A DNA stretch of 64,000 nt. It comes from Marinicellulosiphila megalodicopiae (GTDB lineage: Bacteria; Pseudomonadota; Gammaproteobacteria; Pseudomonadales; Natronospirillaceae). The stretch covers positions 806,001 through 870,000 of the forward strand of contig NZ_AP023087.1 in assembly GCF_045862395.1 (NCBI RefSeq), written 5' to 3'. This document shows positions 34,006-42,124 of this stretch, piece by piece; positions within the stretch are counted from its first letter, which is position 1, and every line of letters begins with the position of its first letter. The translations under genes and the position numbers were made by a program. The notes under the pieces are model-generated. The model searched no databases, had not been told where the DNA came from, and saw only the letters and a program-made list of their open reading frames with translations.

Positions 34006-35376
34006 ATGTCTGAATTAACATGTTTCAAAGCCTACGATATCCGTGGCAAGCTTGGCACTGAATTAGATACTTCTATTGCTTATCGTATTGGTTGTGCTTA
34101 TGCGCAGGTGATTAATCCTACTAAAGTGGTAGTAGGTGAAGATGTTCGCGCGACTTCTAATGAAATTAAAAATGCCTTTGCCCAAGGTTTGATGGATATG
34201 GGGGTGGATGTACTGGATATTGGGTTATGTGGTACGGAAGAAATCTATTTTGCGACTAAGTTTTTGGGTATTTCTGGCGGTGCGATGATTACGGCTAGTC
34301 ATAATCCTATTGATTACAATGGTTTGAAGTTAGTACGTGAAGATTCTAAGCCTGTATCAAATGATACGGGTTTGTTGGATATTAAGTTATCGGCTGAGAA
34401 AAACGATTTCACGTTTGCTGATGTTAAAGGCACGATGTCTGTTGTTGATACCACTAAAGAGTATATTGAACATTTAATTGGTTATGTGGCGATAGATACA
34501 CTAAAGCCAATGCGTATTGTGGTTAATGGCGGTAATGGTGCAGCCGCGCCTACTTTAGATCGTTTAGAAGTTGCGTTTAAACAAAAAAATATTCCTATTG
34601 AATTTATCAAAATGAATCACGAGCCTGATTCTACTTTCCCAAATGGTATTCCAAATCCTTTATTACATGAACAACAAGCCGTTACTGGTGATCAAGTAAA
34701 AGCGCATAAGGCAGATTTAGGTATTGCTTGGGATGGCGATTTTGATCGTTGTTTCTTGTGGGACTCAGACGGCCGTTTTATTGAAGGTTATTACATTGTT
34801 GGGTTATTAGCAGAGGCATTTTTGTTGAAAAACCCGGGCGCGAGCATTATTCATGATCCGCGTTTATTGTGGAATACAATTGATATTGTTGAACAAAATG
34901 GCGGTAAAGCGATTCAATCACAAACCGGTCATGCGTATATTAAAGAAATTATGCGTAAAGAAGATGCGGTGTATGGTGGCGAGATGAGCGCTCATCATTA
35001 TTTTAAAGATTTTGCTTACTGCGACAGCGGCATGATTCCATGGTTGTTGGTTGTGGATTTATTGTCTCGTCGTAGTACTGATCTACAAACATTGGTTTCT
35101 AAGCGTATGACGGCTTATCCTTCTCCAGGTGAAATCAATCGAAAAGTTGCCGATGCTGATGTGGCTATTGTAGCGGTTCGTGCAAAATTTGAAGCGGATT
35201 CTATTGCTATTGATACCACAGATGGTGTGAGTTTGAGTTTTGAGCAATGGCGCTTTAATTTGCGTAAATCTAATACAGAACCTGTTGTGCGTTTGAATTT
35301 AGAAACGCGTGGTGATGCAGTTTTGATGCAAGCCAAAACCGATGAAATTCTCGCTATTTTAGATGCGCACGCATAA
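34006..35376 (+). CDS. manB: Phosphomannomutase
   Basis: A 456-residue alpha-D-phosphohexomutase that interconverts mannose-6-phosphate and mannose-1-phosphate for manC. The start at 34006 gives the usual N-terminus MSELTCFKAYDIRGKLG; a TTG at 33994 has no support. The phosphoserine loop is ITASHNPIDYNGLK (Ser98), the metal loop is WDGDFDRCF, the sugar-specificity loop is GGEMSAHHYF, and the phosphate-binding loop near the C-terminus is RKSNTEPVVRLN. GEMSAHHYF is typical of ManB/CpsG. It is separated from manC by most of the locus, so flux genes bracket the assembly genes. Confidence 0.95.
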   Translation: MSELTCFKAYDIRGKLGTELDTSIAYRIGCAYAQVINPTKVVVGEDVRATSNEIKNAFAQGLMDMGVDVLDIGLCGTEEIYFATKFLGISGGAMITASHNPIDYNGLKLVREDSKPVSNDTGLLDIKLSAEKNDFTFADVKGTMSVVDTTKEYIEHLIGYVAIDTLKPMRIVVNGGNGAAAPTLDRLEVAFKQKNIPIEFIKMNHEPDSTFPNGIPNPLLHEQQAVTGDQVKAHKADLGIAWDGDFDRCFLWDSDGRFIEGYYIVGLLAEAFLLKNPGASIIHDPRLLWNTIDIVEQNGGKAIQSQTGHAYIKEIMRKEDAVYGGEMSAHHYFKDFAYCDSGMIPWLLVVDLLSRRSTDLQTLVSKRMTAYPSPGEINRKVADADVAIVAVRAKFEADSIAIDTTDGVSLSFEQWRFNLRKSNTEPVVRLNLETRGDAVLMQAKTDEILAILDAHA

Positions 35377-35395
35377 TTAAGTGGCAAAGCTTGTT

Positions 35396-35424
35396 TGTAG
35401 TGGGTTGATTTTAAACCCGCTACA
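35396..35424 (+). terminator. Stem-loop between manB and galE, possible weak terminator
   Basis: An 11-bp stem (35396-35406 with 35414-35424, one G-T pair) with a 7-nt loop follows manB by 20 bp. The following bases are only loosely T-rich, so it may attenuate rather than stop transcription into galE. Confidence 0.45.
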
Positions 35425-35453
35425 CATTTATTTAAGATTTTAAAGGAGCATCA

Positions 35454-36464
35454 ATGACTGTTTTAGTAACAGGTGGCGCAGGTTATATTGGCACGCATAC
35501 TTTAGTTGAATTGATTGAATCGGATCACAAGGTATTAGTGTTGGATAATTTTAGTAATTCTTCTGCTAAATCTTTGGAAAAAGTCACACAAATCACAGGG
35601 CAAGACATTTCTGTTGTGGAAGGTGATGTGAATGACAAAGCCTGTTTAACTGCTATTTTTTCAAAGCACAACATTCAAGCTGTTATTCATTTTGCAGGTT
35701 TGAAAGCTGTGGGTGAATCTTGTGAAAAACCTCTTAAGTATTATCAAAATAATGTAGCCGGCACGCTTACGTTGTGCGAAGTTATGGCGCAATTTAACTG
35801 CAAAAACTTTGTTTTTAGCTCGTCTGCAACGGTTTATGGTGACCCAGCAACCGTGCCTATTACTGAGTCTTTTCCATTAAGTACCACCAATCCTTATGGT
35901 GCATCAAAGTTGATGGTTGAAAATATTCTGCGTGATTTATATCAATCCGATCATGAATGGAATATTGCCATTTTGCGTTACTTTAACCCAGTCGGTGCAC
36001 ATCATTCAGGCTTGATTGGTGAAGATCCTAACGATATTCCTAATAATTTAATGCCGTTTATTACTCAGGTTGCTGTGGGTAAACGTGAATTTTTAAGTGT
36101 GTTTGGTGATGATTACGACACCCCTGATGGAAGCGGCGTGCGTGATTACATTCATGTGGTGGATTTAGCCAAAGGCCATTTAAAAGCGTTGGATAAACTG
36201 ACTCAAAATATTGGTTGCGTCGAATATAATTTGGGCACAGGCTCGGGAATATCTGTACTGGAAATGGTTAATGCTTTTGAGTCCGTCACTGGGCAAAAAG
36301 TGCCTTACCAAATAACCAATAGACGAGCAGGGGATATTGCTTGTTGTTATGCGCAAACTGATTTTGCAGAGTCTGAGTTAAATTGGAAAGCTGAAAAAAC
36401 ATTAACCGATATGATGGCCGATGCGTGGAATTGGCAAAGTAATAATCCAAATGGTTATGAATAA
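35454..36464 (+). CDS. galE: UDP-glucose 4-epimerase
   Basis: A 336-residue SDR epimerase interconverting UDP-glucose and UDP-galactose. VLVTGGAGYIGTHTLVEL, VIHFAGLKAVGES, FSSSATVYGDP, YGASKLMVE (Tyr-x3-Lys), RYFNPVGAHHSG and GDDYDTPDGSGVRDYIHVVD are classic GalE motifs. AAAGGAG lies ahead of the start. Length matches the family (about 338). It is the last gene of the polysaccharide locus, followed by an intrinsic terminator. Confidence 0.97.
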   Translation: MTVLVTGGAGYIGTHTLVELIESDHKVLVLDNFSNSSAKSLEKVTQITGQDISVVEGDVNDKACLTAIFSKHNIQAVIHFAGLKAVGESCEKPLKYYQNNVAGTLTLCEVMAQFNCKNFVFSSSATVYGDPATVPITESFPLSTTNPYGASKLMVENILRDLYQSDHEWNIAILRYFNPVGAHHSGLIGEDPNDIPNNLMPFITQVAVGKREFLSVFGDDYDTPDGSGVRDYIHVVDLAKGHLKALDKLTQNIGCVEYNLGTGSGISVLEMVNAFESVTGQKVPYQITNRRAGDIACCYAQTDFAESELNWKAEKTLTDMMADAWNWQSNNPNGYE

Positions 36465-36479
36465 TTAAATAATGTTGGG

Positions 36480-36502
36480 TCGGGATTTATTCCGATTTTT
36501 TT
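36480..36502 (+). terminator. Intrinsic terminator at the end of the polysaccharide locus
   Basis: TCGGGA (36480-36485) pairs with TTCCGA (36490-36495, one G-T pair) around loop TTTA and is followed by T7. It closes the rightward polysaccharide transcript after galE. Confidence 0.8.
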
Positions 36503-36528
36503 GCATTGTTTGGTTGGTTTTCAATCCA

Positions 36529-36555
36529 TTAGGGCAAAATCGATTTTTGCCCTAA
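36529..36555. terminator. Perfect inverted repeat between convergent galE and pepP
   Basis: TTAGGGCAAAA (36529-36539) and its exact complement (36545-36555) form an 11-bp stem with a 5-nt loop. It lies between two convergent genes and could stall polymerase from either side, though no long T run follows on either strand. Confidence 0.5.
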
Positions 36556-36637
36556 CTAATATCTTTTATGTTCGTCAGGCTGGATATGGAATCCGCCCTT
36601 ACGGGAGGTATTTGATGATCACATTTGCGGTGTCGGT

Positions 36638-37948
36638 TTACGACTGACACATAGCCTCAACATCTTTAATCTCTTTCACACAATCTTTACTCAAAACATC
36701 ATATCCAGTCTCAGTAATCACAATATCGTCTTCAATTCGAATGCCAATTCCGCGATACTCAATTGGAGCTTGTTCGTTATCAAGCGCAACATAAAGACCA
36801 GGCTCAATTGTAATGACCATTCCAGGTTTAAATTCACGCCACTTACCATCAATTTTATATCGTCCAGCATCATGCACGTCCATGCCTAACCAGTGTCCTG
36901 TGTTGTGCATGTAGTAAGTTTTATAGGCTTCGTCTTCAACCAGCTTATTTACGTCACCAGTTAATAATCCTAAATCCACTAACCCATGTGTCAGTATTTT
37001 TACCGCCGCTTGGTGTGGCGCATTATATAAGTTTCCTGGTTTTACTTCGGCTAATGCAGCGCTTTGTGCATCTAAAACTAATTGATATAAAGTGGCTTGT
37101 TCTTTTGAAAATTTACCATTTGCAGGGAAGGTTCGAGTAATGTCTGCTGCGTAATAGTTGTATTCGCAACCCGCGTCAATTAACACTAAGTCGCCGTTTT
37201 TGATGGGTTGGTCGTTACTGACATAATGCAAAATACAGGCATTGTTGCCTGAGCCCACAATACTTGAATAGGCTTCGCGTTTGCTTCCATTCATTTTACT
37301 ATGAAAATTAATGTGGGCGTCCAGTTGATATTCCATGACCCCATCATTGCATTGTTGCATGGCTATGTGATGTGCCTGTGCACTGATTTGAGCGGCTTTT
37401 CGCAGTTGTTCAATTTCAGCGTCGCTCTTGATTAAACGCATTTCGTGAATTAAATTTGAAATGTCGTTAAATTGAGTTGGGGCACTTACTCCCTTGCGGG
37501 CATGGCTTTTGACCTGGTTAACCCAATGCATTATATGTTGGTCAAAATCAGGGTTTTGTCCAAAAGAGGCATAAACTGAACGGCAGTCAAACATTAGGTT
37601 AGGAACGATTTCATCAATTTGCTCAACTTCAAATGCCTCATCTGCAAGATAATCTTGAATCGCGCCTTCGGGCCCAGCTCGGTAGCCGTTCCATATTTCC
37701 ATGTTTTTGTCTTTTGGACGAACAAATAAAATTGTTTCGCCATCACTGCGTTTTGGGCAAAGCACTAAAAAAGCATCGGGTTCTTCAAAGCCTGTTAGAT
37801 AATAAAAATCACTGGTTTGACGAAATGGAAACTCAACATCGTTGTTTCGTGTTTGCTCGGTTGCACCAGCTATAATTGCAACGCAGTTTTCGGGCAGTAA
37901 TTGAATTAATGCTTGGCGACGCGTTTTGAATGTATTGTTGTCGATCAT
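36638..37948 (-). CDS. pepP: Xaa-Pro aminopeptidase P
   Basis: A 436-residue cytoplasmic metallopeptidase (M24) releasing N-terminal residues that precede proline. The N-terminal domain has RNNDVEFPFRQTSDFYYLTG; the C-terminal pita-bread domain has the dinuclear metal ligands in LIDAGCEYNYYAADITRTF (two Asp), HNTGHWLGMDVHD (His), TIEPGLY (Glu) and GIRIEDD (Glu). Length matches E. coli PepP (441). It follows ygfB by 42 bp on the same strand, the same order as in many gammaproteobacteria, though the ubiH/ubiI genes usually downstream are missing here. Confidence 0.96.
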   Translation of the reverse strand: MIDNNTFKTRRQALIQLLPENCVAIIAGATEQTRNNDVEFPFRQTSDFYYLTGFEEPDAFLVLCPKRSDGETILFVRPKDKNMEIWNGYRAGPEGAIQDYLADEAFEVEQIDEIVPNLMFDCRSVYASFGQNPDFDQHIMHWVNQVKSHARKGVSAPTQFNDISNLIHEMRLIKSDAEIEQLRKAAQISAQAHHIAMQQCNDGVMEYQLDAHINFHSKMNGSKREAYSSIVGSGNNACILHYVSNDQPIKNGDLVLIDAGCEYNYYAADITRTFPANGKFSKEQATLYQLVLDAQSAALAEVKPGNLYNAPHQAAVKILTHGLVDLGLLTGDVNKLVEDEAYKTYYMHNTGHWLGMDVHDAGRYKIDGKWREFKPGMVITIEPGLYVALDNEQAPIEYRGIGIRIEDDIVITETGYDVLSKDCVKEIKDVEAMCQS

Positions 37949-37990
37949 AATTTATTTACCATTGAAACTTGCAGTGAAAGTTAATTAGAA

Positions 37991-38599
37991 TTAATGAACC
38001 GGTAAGCCATCATCTAAAGCGTTTTTATTCTCTTTTTTTGCAGGTTCATTTAATTCTAAGAATAGATGGATAGAAACTAGTCGAAGGTGTTCCACCAATG
38101 CAGTGAAGTCTTCTTCAAACTCCTCTGCGCTGATGTCTTCTTCTGTGTCGATTTGTGCGATGTTTGCAAGATCATCAAGTGCATCGCGAATGTCTTCACT
38201 TAAATCTTCATCAGTATGCTTAGGATTTAAGCGGCTGTAAGTTAGGCCAAACCCACTAATGAAATTTGAGCACCAATTGCAAAGGGAGTCTAAGCGCTCT
38301 GGGGATTCATAATCTTCATTTGCAATTAAAGGCTCATATGAGAAACCTTCTTCGCTGAGCTGATTTTCAATAAATTGTGCAAAATCAACAAATATTTGGC
38401 TGGTTTCATCATCTAGAAGAATTTCAGGCTCGATGTGTTTGAAAGCTTCTTTTATATCAATTTTACCTGGGCGTAGGCCAGCGCAGATGCTACCAGTTAT
38501 ATAGGCATCAATTTCACTTGGTTGTGCGTTCCCTTTTATACGGATAACAAGGTCTGCAATAAAATCAAAACGTTCTTCAGAATTGGAGGGTATAGACAT
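37991..38599 (-). CDS. ygfB: UPF0149 family protein YgfB
   Basis: A 202-residue acidic cytoplasmic protein of the UPF0149 (YecA/YgfB) family. The N-terminus has DAYITGSICAGLRP, similar to the family's H-G-x-L-x-G-x-L region, and the middle has LCNWCSNFISGFGL, the conserved W-C-x2-F-x2-G block. The C-terminal part is rich in Asp and Glu, as in YgfB. In Pseudomonas, YgfB influences antibiotic-resistance regulation, but no general biochemical role is established. Being upstream of pepP supports the assignment. Start ATG at 38599. Confidence 0.85.
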   Translation of the reverse strand: MSIPSNSEERFDFIADLVIRIKGNAQPSEIDAYITGSICAGLRPGKIDIKEAFKHIEPEILLDDETSQIFVDFAQFIENQLSEEGFSYEPLIANEDYESPERLDSLCNWCSNFISGFGLTYSRLNPKHTDEDLSEDIRDALDDLANIAQIDTEEDISAEEFEEDFTALVEHLRLVSIHLFLELNEPAKKENKNALDDGLPVH

Positions 38600-38690
38600 G
38601 CTGTTCTCTGATCATTTAACAAGGCCGTATGCTACCAGATGCTGAGTTATTGTTTAATCAAAACAAAAGATTATCTCCAGTTACTTTTGT

Positions 38691-38819
38691 GGTGCACCTA
38701 TGTTGGGCGTATGTTTTTGATGCACCAAGTTCGATTTTTTGAAATTTTGAAGTGCAATTATGGTGCGTAAATATAAATAAGGTGATTTTTATACGCGCAA
38801 AATGGTTTGAAAAGGTGCA
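38691..38819. promoter_or_regulatory. Cluster of NtrC-like half-sites
   Basis: Against the NtrC consensus TGCACC-N5-GGTGCA, the region has TGCACC followed by TGGGCG (38693-38709), TGCACCAA (38721-38728), GGTGCG (38762-38767) and GGTGCA (38814-38819). Only the first resembles a full two-arm site; the others are good single arms. They lie about 140-265 bp before the predicted sigma-54 start, a normal enhancer distance. Confidence 0.5.
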
Positions 38820-38929
38820 AAAAGTGAATAACTTGTTTGATCATTAATACAGTCAAAAGTAATAAAGAGGCGCTATTTTATTGTGATTAATTCCCTTGAA
38901 AATAAGGAGTTATCATAAAAAAGTGCAAT

Positions 38930-38946
38930 TGGCACACCTTATGCTT
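38930..38946 (+). promoter_or_regulatory. Sigma-54 promoter for glnK-amtB
   Basis: TTGGCACACCTTATGCTTT contains GG (38931-38932) and GC (38943-38944) exactly 10 bases apart, as required for the -24/-12 elements, and TGGCAC matches the consensus upstream block. The predicted start is near 38956, about 54 bp before the glnK ATG. It implies RpoN and NtrC control, that is, induction under nitrogen limitation. Confidence 0.8.
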
Positions 38947-39009
38947 TGAGTGCTTTGAGATTATTAAACGCATCAAGATTAATTGATGTAAACAACAAAT
39001 GAGGTGAGT

Positions 39010-39348
39010 ATGAAATTAGTAACAGCAATCATCAAACCATTCAAACTAGACGACGTTCGTGAAGCATTGTCTGAGATTGGTGTACAGGGTATTACCGTAA
39101 CTGAAGTAAAAGGTTTCGGTCGTCAAAAGGGTCACACTGAATTGTACCGTGGTGCAGAATATGTGGTTGATTTTTTACCAAAAGTAAAAGTTGAAGTGGG
39201 TGTTGCGGATGAGGCATTAGATGAATGTTTAGAAGCCATCACTAAAGCTGCAAACACAGGCAAAATTGGTGACGGTAAAATCTTCGTGACTAATTTAGAA
39301 CAAATCATTCGTATCCGTACTGGTGAGACCGGTAACGACGCGATTTAA
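39010..39348 (+). CDS. glnK: P-II nitrogen regulatory protein GlnK
   Basis: A 112-residue PII trimer subunit. The ATG at 39010, preceded by GAGGTG, gives the standard N-terminus MKLVTAIIKPFKLDDV; a GTG at 39004 is less likely. The T-loop contains GRQKGHTELYRGAEY with the uridylylation site Tyr51, and the C-terminus has GKIGDGKIFV and RIRTGETG, the ATP/2-oxoglutarate-binding parts. It lies 34 bp before amtB, the classical glnK-amtB pair in which GlnK blocks the transporter when nitrogen is plentiful. A sigma-54 promoter and NtrC-like sites lie upstream. Confidence 0.95.
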   Translation: MKLVTAIIKPFKLDDVREALSEIGVQGITVTEVKGFGRQKGHTELYRGAEYVVDFLPKVKVEVGVADEALDECLEAITKAANTGKIGDGKIFVTNLEQIIRIRTGETGNDAI

Positions 39349-39382
39349 TTAATTAACTATATATTTATTACGGGATTTTATG

Positions 39383-40741
39383 ATGGAAAATCAAATTTTA
39401 GAACTTCAATATGCAATGGATACCTTTTACTTTTTGGTATGCGGTGCATTAGTAATGTGGATGGCGGCTGGTTTTGCAATGCTGGAAGCTGGCTTGGTAC
39501 GTGCAAAAAACACAACGGAAATTTTAACTAAAAACGTTGCTTTGTTCGCGATTTCTTGTGGTATGTATATGATTTGTGGTTACGCAATCATGTATGGCGG
39601 AGATATTTTTATTAGTTCGATTGGTAATGATGGTGTAGTTCTTCCTGAGCTTGCAACAATTACTGCTGAATACTTAGGTGTCACAGCTGAAGTTTTTGCT
39701 GAGTTATCACAAAGTGATATTGAATCTGCTGCATGGAATGTTGCGGTATTAGCTGAGTCAAAAGAGGCGGGTTTCTCTGGTGATTCTGTATATTCAAATG
39801 CCTCTGACTTCTTCTTTCAGGTAGTGTTTGTTGCTACTGCAATGTCAATCGTATCTGGTGCGGTTGCAGAACGTATGAAATTATGGGCTTTCTTAGCATT
39901 TGCTGTTGTAATGACAGGCTTTATCTATCCTATGGAAGGTTCGTGGACTTGGAATGGGGCTGATGTTTTTGGTTTGTTTAATCTTGGTGATTTAGGTTTT
40001 GCTGATTTCGCAGGTTCTGGTATTGTGCATATGGCTGGTGCTTCTGCTGCTTTAGCGGGTGTATTGGTATTAGGTGCTCGTAAGGGTAAGTACAACAAAG
40101 ACGGTTCTGTAAACGCAATTCCTGGTGCAAACTTACCAATGGCTACTTTAGGTACGTTCATATTATGGATGGGTTGGTTTGGCTTTAACGGTGGTTCGGT
40201 TTTAAAATTAGGTGATATGTCTAGTTCAAATGCTGTTGCAATTGTATTTATGAATACATTAATGGCTGCTTCTGGTGGTGTTATTGGAGCGTTAGTTGTT
40301 GCGCGTTTATGGTTCAAAAAAGCCGATTTAACAATGGCTTTAAATGGTGCGTTGGCTGGTTTAGTTGCAATTACTGCTTCCCCTGATTCCTCTACTGCAT
40401 TGGTTGCAACATTAGTTGGTTTAGCAGGTGGTATTATTGTTGTGTTCTCAATCGTTGGGTTGGATAAAGTTAAGATTGATGATCCTGTAGGTGCAATCTC
40501 TGTTCACGGAACAGTTGGTTTATTTGGTTTATTGATTGCATCAGCAATTGGTGAGGCTACATTTATAGGTCAGCTAGTCGGTGCATTAACTATCTTCGTG
40601 TGGGTGTTTGGTGCTTCATTAGTAGTTTGGTTCATCATCAAAGCTATAATGGGTATTCGCATCACTGAAGAAGAAGAATACGAAGGCGCTGATATCGCTG
40701 AATGTGGTCAAGAAGCTTACCCAGAGTTTACTGGTAAGTAA
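39383..40741 (+). CDS. amtB: Ammonium transporter AmtB
   Basis: A 452-residue inner-membrane ammonium channel with about eleven hydrophobic helices. AAGFAMLEAGLVRAKNTTEI, a central FAGSGIVHMAGASAALAG (first pore His) and DPVGAISVHGTVGLFGLL (second pore His) are Amt hallmarks. The ATG at 39383 is preferred because GGGA is seven bases upstream; an in-frame ATG at 39380 is adjacent. A loop of about 50 residues in the N-terminal third (ELATITAEYLGV onward) is longer than in E. coli AmtB. No cleaved signal peptide is obvious. A terminator follows. Confidence 0.95.
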   Translation: MENQILELQYAMDTFYFLVCGALVMWMAAGFAMLEAGLVRAKNTTEILTKNVALFAISCGMYMICGYAIMYGGDIFISSIGNDGVVLPELATITAEYLGVTAEVFAELSQSDIESAAWNVAVLAESKEAGFSGDSVYSNASDFFFQVVFVATAMSIVSGAVAERMKLWAFLAFAVVMTGFIYPMEGSWTWNGADVFGLFNLGDLGFADFAGSGIVHMAGASAALAGVLVLGARKGKYNKDGSVNAIPGANLPMATLGTFILWMGWFGFNGGSVLKLGDMSSSNAVAIVFMNTLMAASGGVIGALVVARLWFKKADLTMALNGALAGLVAITASPDSSTALVATLVGLAGGIIVVFSIVGLDKVKIDDPVGAISVHGTVGLFGLLIASAIGEATFIGQLVGALTIFVWVFGASLVVWFIIKAIMGIRITEEEEYEGADIAECGQEAYPEFTGK

Positions 40742-40765
40742 TATTTGATACATATTTTTAATAAT

Positions 40766-40790
40766 AAGGGTGCTTTTAGCGCCCTTTTTT
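40766..40790 (+). terminator. Intrinsic terminator after amtB
   Basis: AAGGGTGC (40766-40773) pairs with GCGCCCTT (40779-40786, one G-T pair) around loop TTTTA and runs into T6. It separates glnK-amtB from the second PII gene. Confidence 0.85.
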
Positions 40791-40976
40791 GTGCGTGAGT
40801 ATAAATTCTGTTTAAAATCTGCTTAAATTCAAAGTGTAAGGTGTAGCGATATTGGGATAACTAAGTTATCGTACTGCCAATTGTAAATTTGTGTTAAGTG
40901 ATTCTTAGCACTAAGCGGGTGTAAGCTCGCATAAAATACTGAATTTTTAAAATCATTTTCAAACTGAGAACAATCT

Positions 40977-41315
40977 ATGAAATTAATTACCGCAATTATT
41001 AAACCATTCAAATTGGATGAGGTTCGTGAAGCCATTTCTGCAGAAGGCGTTTATGGCGTAACTGTTACTGAAGTTAAAGGTTTTGGTCGTCAAAAAGGAC
41101 ATACTGAGCTATACCGTGGTGCTGAGTACGTAGTTGATTTTTTACCAAAAGTAAAAATTGAAGTAGCCGTTGATGATGAGCGTGCTGATGCAATTATTGA
41201 TGTAATTGTTAAGGCTGCTAATACCGGAAAGATTGGTGATGGGAAAATTTTCGTTACTTCATTAGAGCAGGTGATCCGTATTAGAACCGGTGAAACAGGT
41301 ACTGACGCTATTTAA
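40977..41315 (+). CDS. Second P-II nitrogen regulatory protein (GlnB/GlnK)
   Basis: A 112-residue PII protein nearly identical in the T-loop to the first copy (GRQKGHTELYRGAEY, Tyr51 kept) but diverged at residues 69-83, where it reads DDERADAIIDVIVKAAN. A terminator and a gap of 235 bp separate it from amtB, and no GG-N10-GC sigma-54 element was found in that gap, so it is probably expressed separately and more constantly, like GlnB. Whether it is GlnB or a second GlnK cannot be settled here. A hairpin follows the stop. Confidence 0.93.
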   Translation: MKLITAIIKPFKLDEVREAISAEGVYGVTVTEVKGFGRQKGHTELYRGAEYVVDFLPKVKIEVAVDDERADAIIDVIVKAANTGKIGDGKIFVTSLEQVIRIRTGETGTDAI

Positions 41316-41340
41316 AAAATGCTGTAGATGATCCAAATAC

Positions 41341-41365
41341 AACGCGGCTTTTTCTGGGTCGCGTT
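41341..41365 (+). terminator. Possible terminator after the second PII gene
   Basis: AACGCG (41341-41346) pairs with CGCGTT (41360-41365) around a 13-nt loop, followed by a short T-rich stretch. The large loop and weak tail make it a fair but unproven terminator. Confidence 0.45.
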
Positions 41366-41550
41366 TCTTATTTCAAAACCCCGCTTTTATAACACTCCAT
41401 ATTCAAAAAAAATCTTAAACTTAATGCGCTACATTAACTTGGCTGTTTTAAGCCTTTGTTTTCCTCATTTTTCCTTAAATAAATTGTAAAAGTCCCCCAG
41501 TGTAACTGGGCACTGCTCGTGATTTGCGTACAGTTACGCCCATTGCTTAC

Positions 41551-41579
41551 TTGCAAATGTAACGAAGTGTTTCTATAGT
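41551..41579 (+). promoter_or_regulatory. Predicted Pmra promoter of the dcw cluster
   Basis: TTGCAA (41551-41556) and TATAGT (41574-41579) with a 17-bp spacer place the start near 41586, just before the MraZ operator, about 74 bp upstream of mraZ. Confidence 0.65.
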
Positions 41580-41588
41580 GTATCATTG

Positions 41589-41613
41589 TGGGTAAAAGTG
41601 GGGAAAAGTGTAT
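41589..41613 (+). promoter_or_regulatory. MraZ operator (TGGG direct repeats)
   Basis: Direct repeats TGGGT, TGGGG and TGTAT at 41589, 41599 and 41609 are spaced exactly 10 bp apart, that is, 5-bp repeats with 5-bp spacers, each spacer ending in G. This is the known arrangement bound by MraZ upstream of its own gene. The third copy is degenerate. It lies directly after the predicted transcription start, suitable for repression. Confidence 0.82.
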
Positions 41614-41659
41614 TTTTCTCCCATTTTTTATAACCAATTCATTTTTTGTAGAGTAGCGA

Positions 41660-42124
41660 ATGGCCGATTCAGCGATCAGATTACGATTACGCGGAACCAC
41701 GCCTTTGAATTTGGATTCAAAGGGCCGCTTTGCGCTGCCTACAAAGTACCGAGATACTATCAATGACTGCTGTGATGGGCAATTAGTAATGACAGTTGAC
41801 CCTGCTGGCAGATGTCTACTTATTTACCCTGAACCTGTTTTTGAGCAAATTGAAGATGCGATATTAGATGCGCCCAATGCAACTGAAGATATGCGTAAAC
41901 TAGAGCGAACAGTATTGGGGTGTGCAGAAAGTATCAAGCTTGACAGCGCTTCAAGATTGTTAGTTTCCCCCTATCTTCGTCAAACCGGTCAGCTAGATAA
42001 AAAGATGATCTTAACAGGGCAGGGTAATAAGTTTGAGTTGTGGAATGAAGAAAACTGGAATGAATATATGCAATCCCAAGTGATTCCAGAAATGTCCGAT
42101 GCGATTAGGCAAATAAAGATATGA
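41660..42124 (+). CDS. mraZ: Transcriptional regulator MraZ
   Basis: A 154-residue protein with two tandem AbrB/SpoVT-like DNA-binding domains: LDSKGRFALPTKYRD in the first half and LDSASRLLVSPYLRQ in the second, the duplicated signature of MraZ. It forms ring-shaped oligomers and represses the dcw promoter. Length matches E. coli (152). The operator lies about 50 bp upstream, so autoregulation is expected. It overlaps rsmH by 4 bp (ATGA). Confidence 0.96.
   Translation: MADSAIRLRLRGTTPLNLDSKGRFALPTKYRDTINDCCDGQLVMTVDPAGRCLLIYPEPVFEQIEDAILDAPNATEDMRKLERTVLGCAESIKLDSASRLLVSPYLRQTGQLDKKMILTGQGNKFELWNEENWNEYMQSQVIPEMSDAIRQIKI

Larger units (their letters stand above)
38600..39009. other. Intergenic control region between ygfB and glnK
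   Basis: A 410-bp gap between divergent genes. The right half has a sigma-54 promoter (38930-38946) and the middle a cluster of NtrC-like half-sites (38691-38819). AT-rich DNA lies between them, long enough for activator looping. No small gene or RNA is recognisable. Confidence 0.6.
41316..41659. other. Intergenic region before the dcw cluster
   Basis: A 344-bp gap. It contains a hairpin after the PII gene (41341-41365), a sigma-70 promoter (41551-41579) and the MraZ operator (41589-41613). The stretch 41366-41550 shows no gene or clear signal. Confidence 0.6.

Noticed and set aside
36541..36637. A further small gene between galE and pepP
   Set aside because: Only hairpins and short frames are present; no ribosome binding site leads into a plausible coding region.
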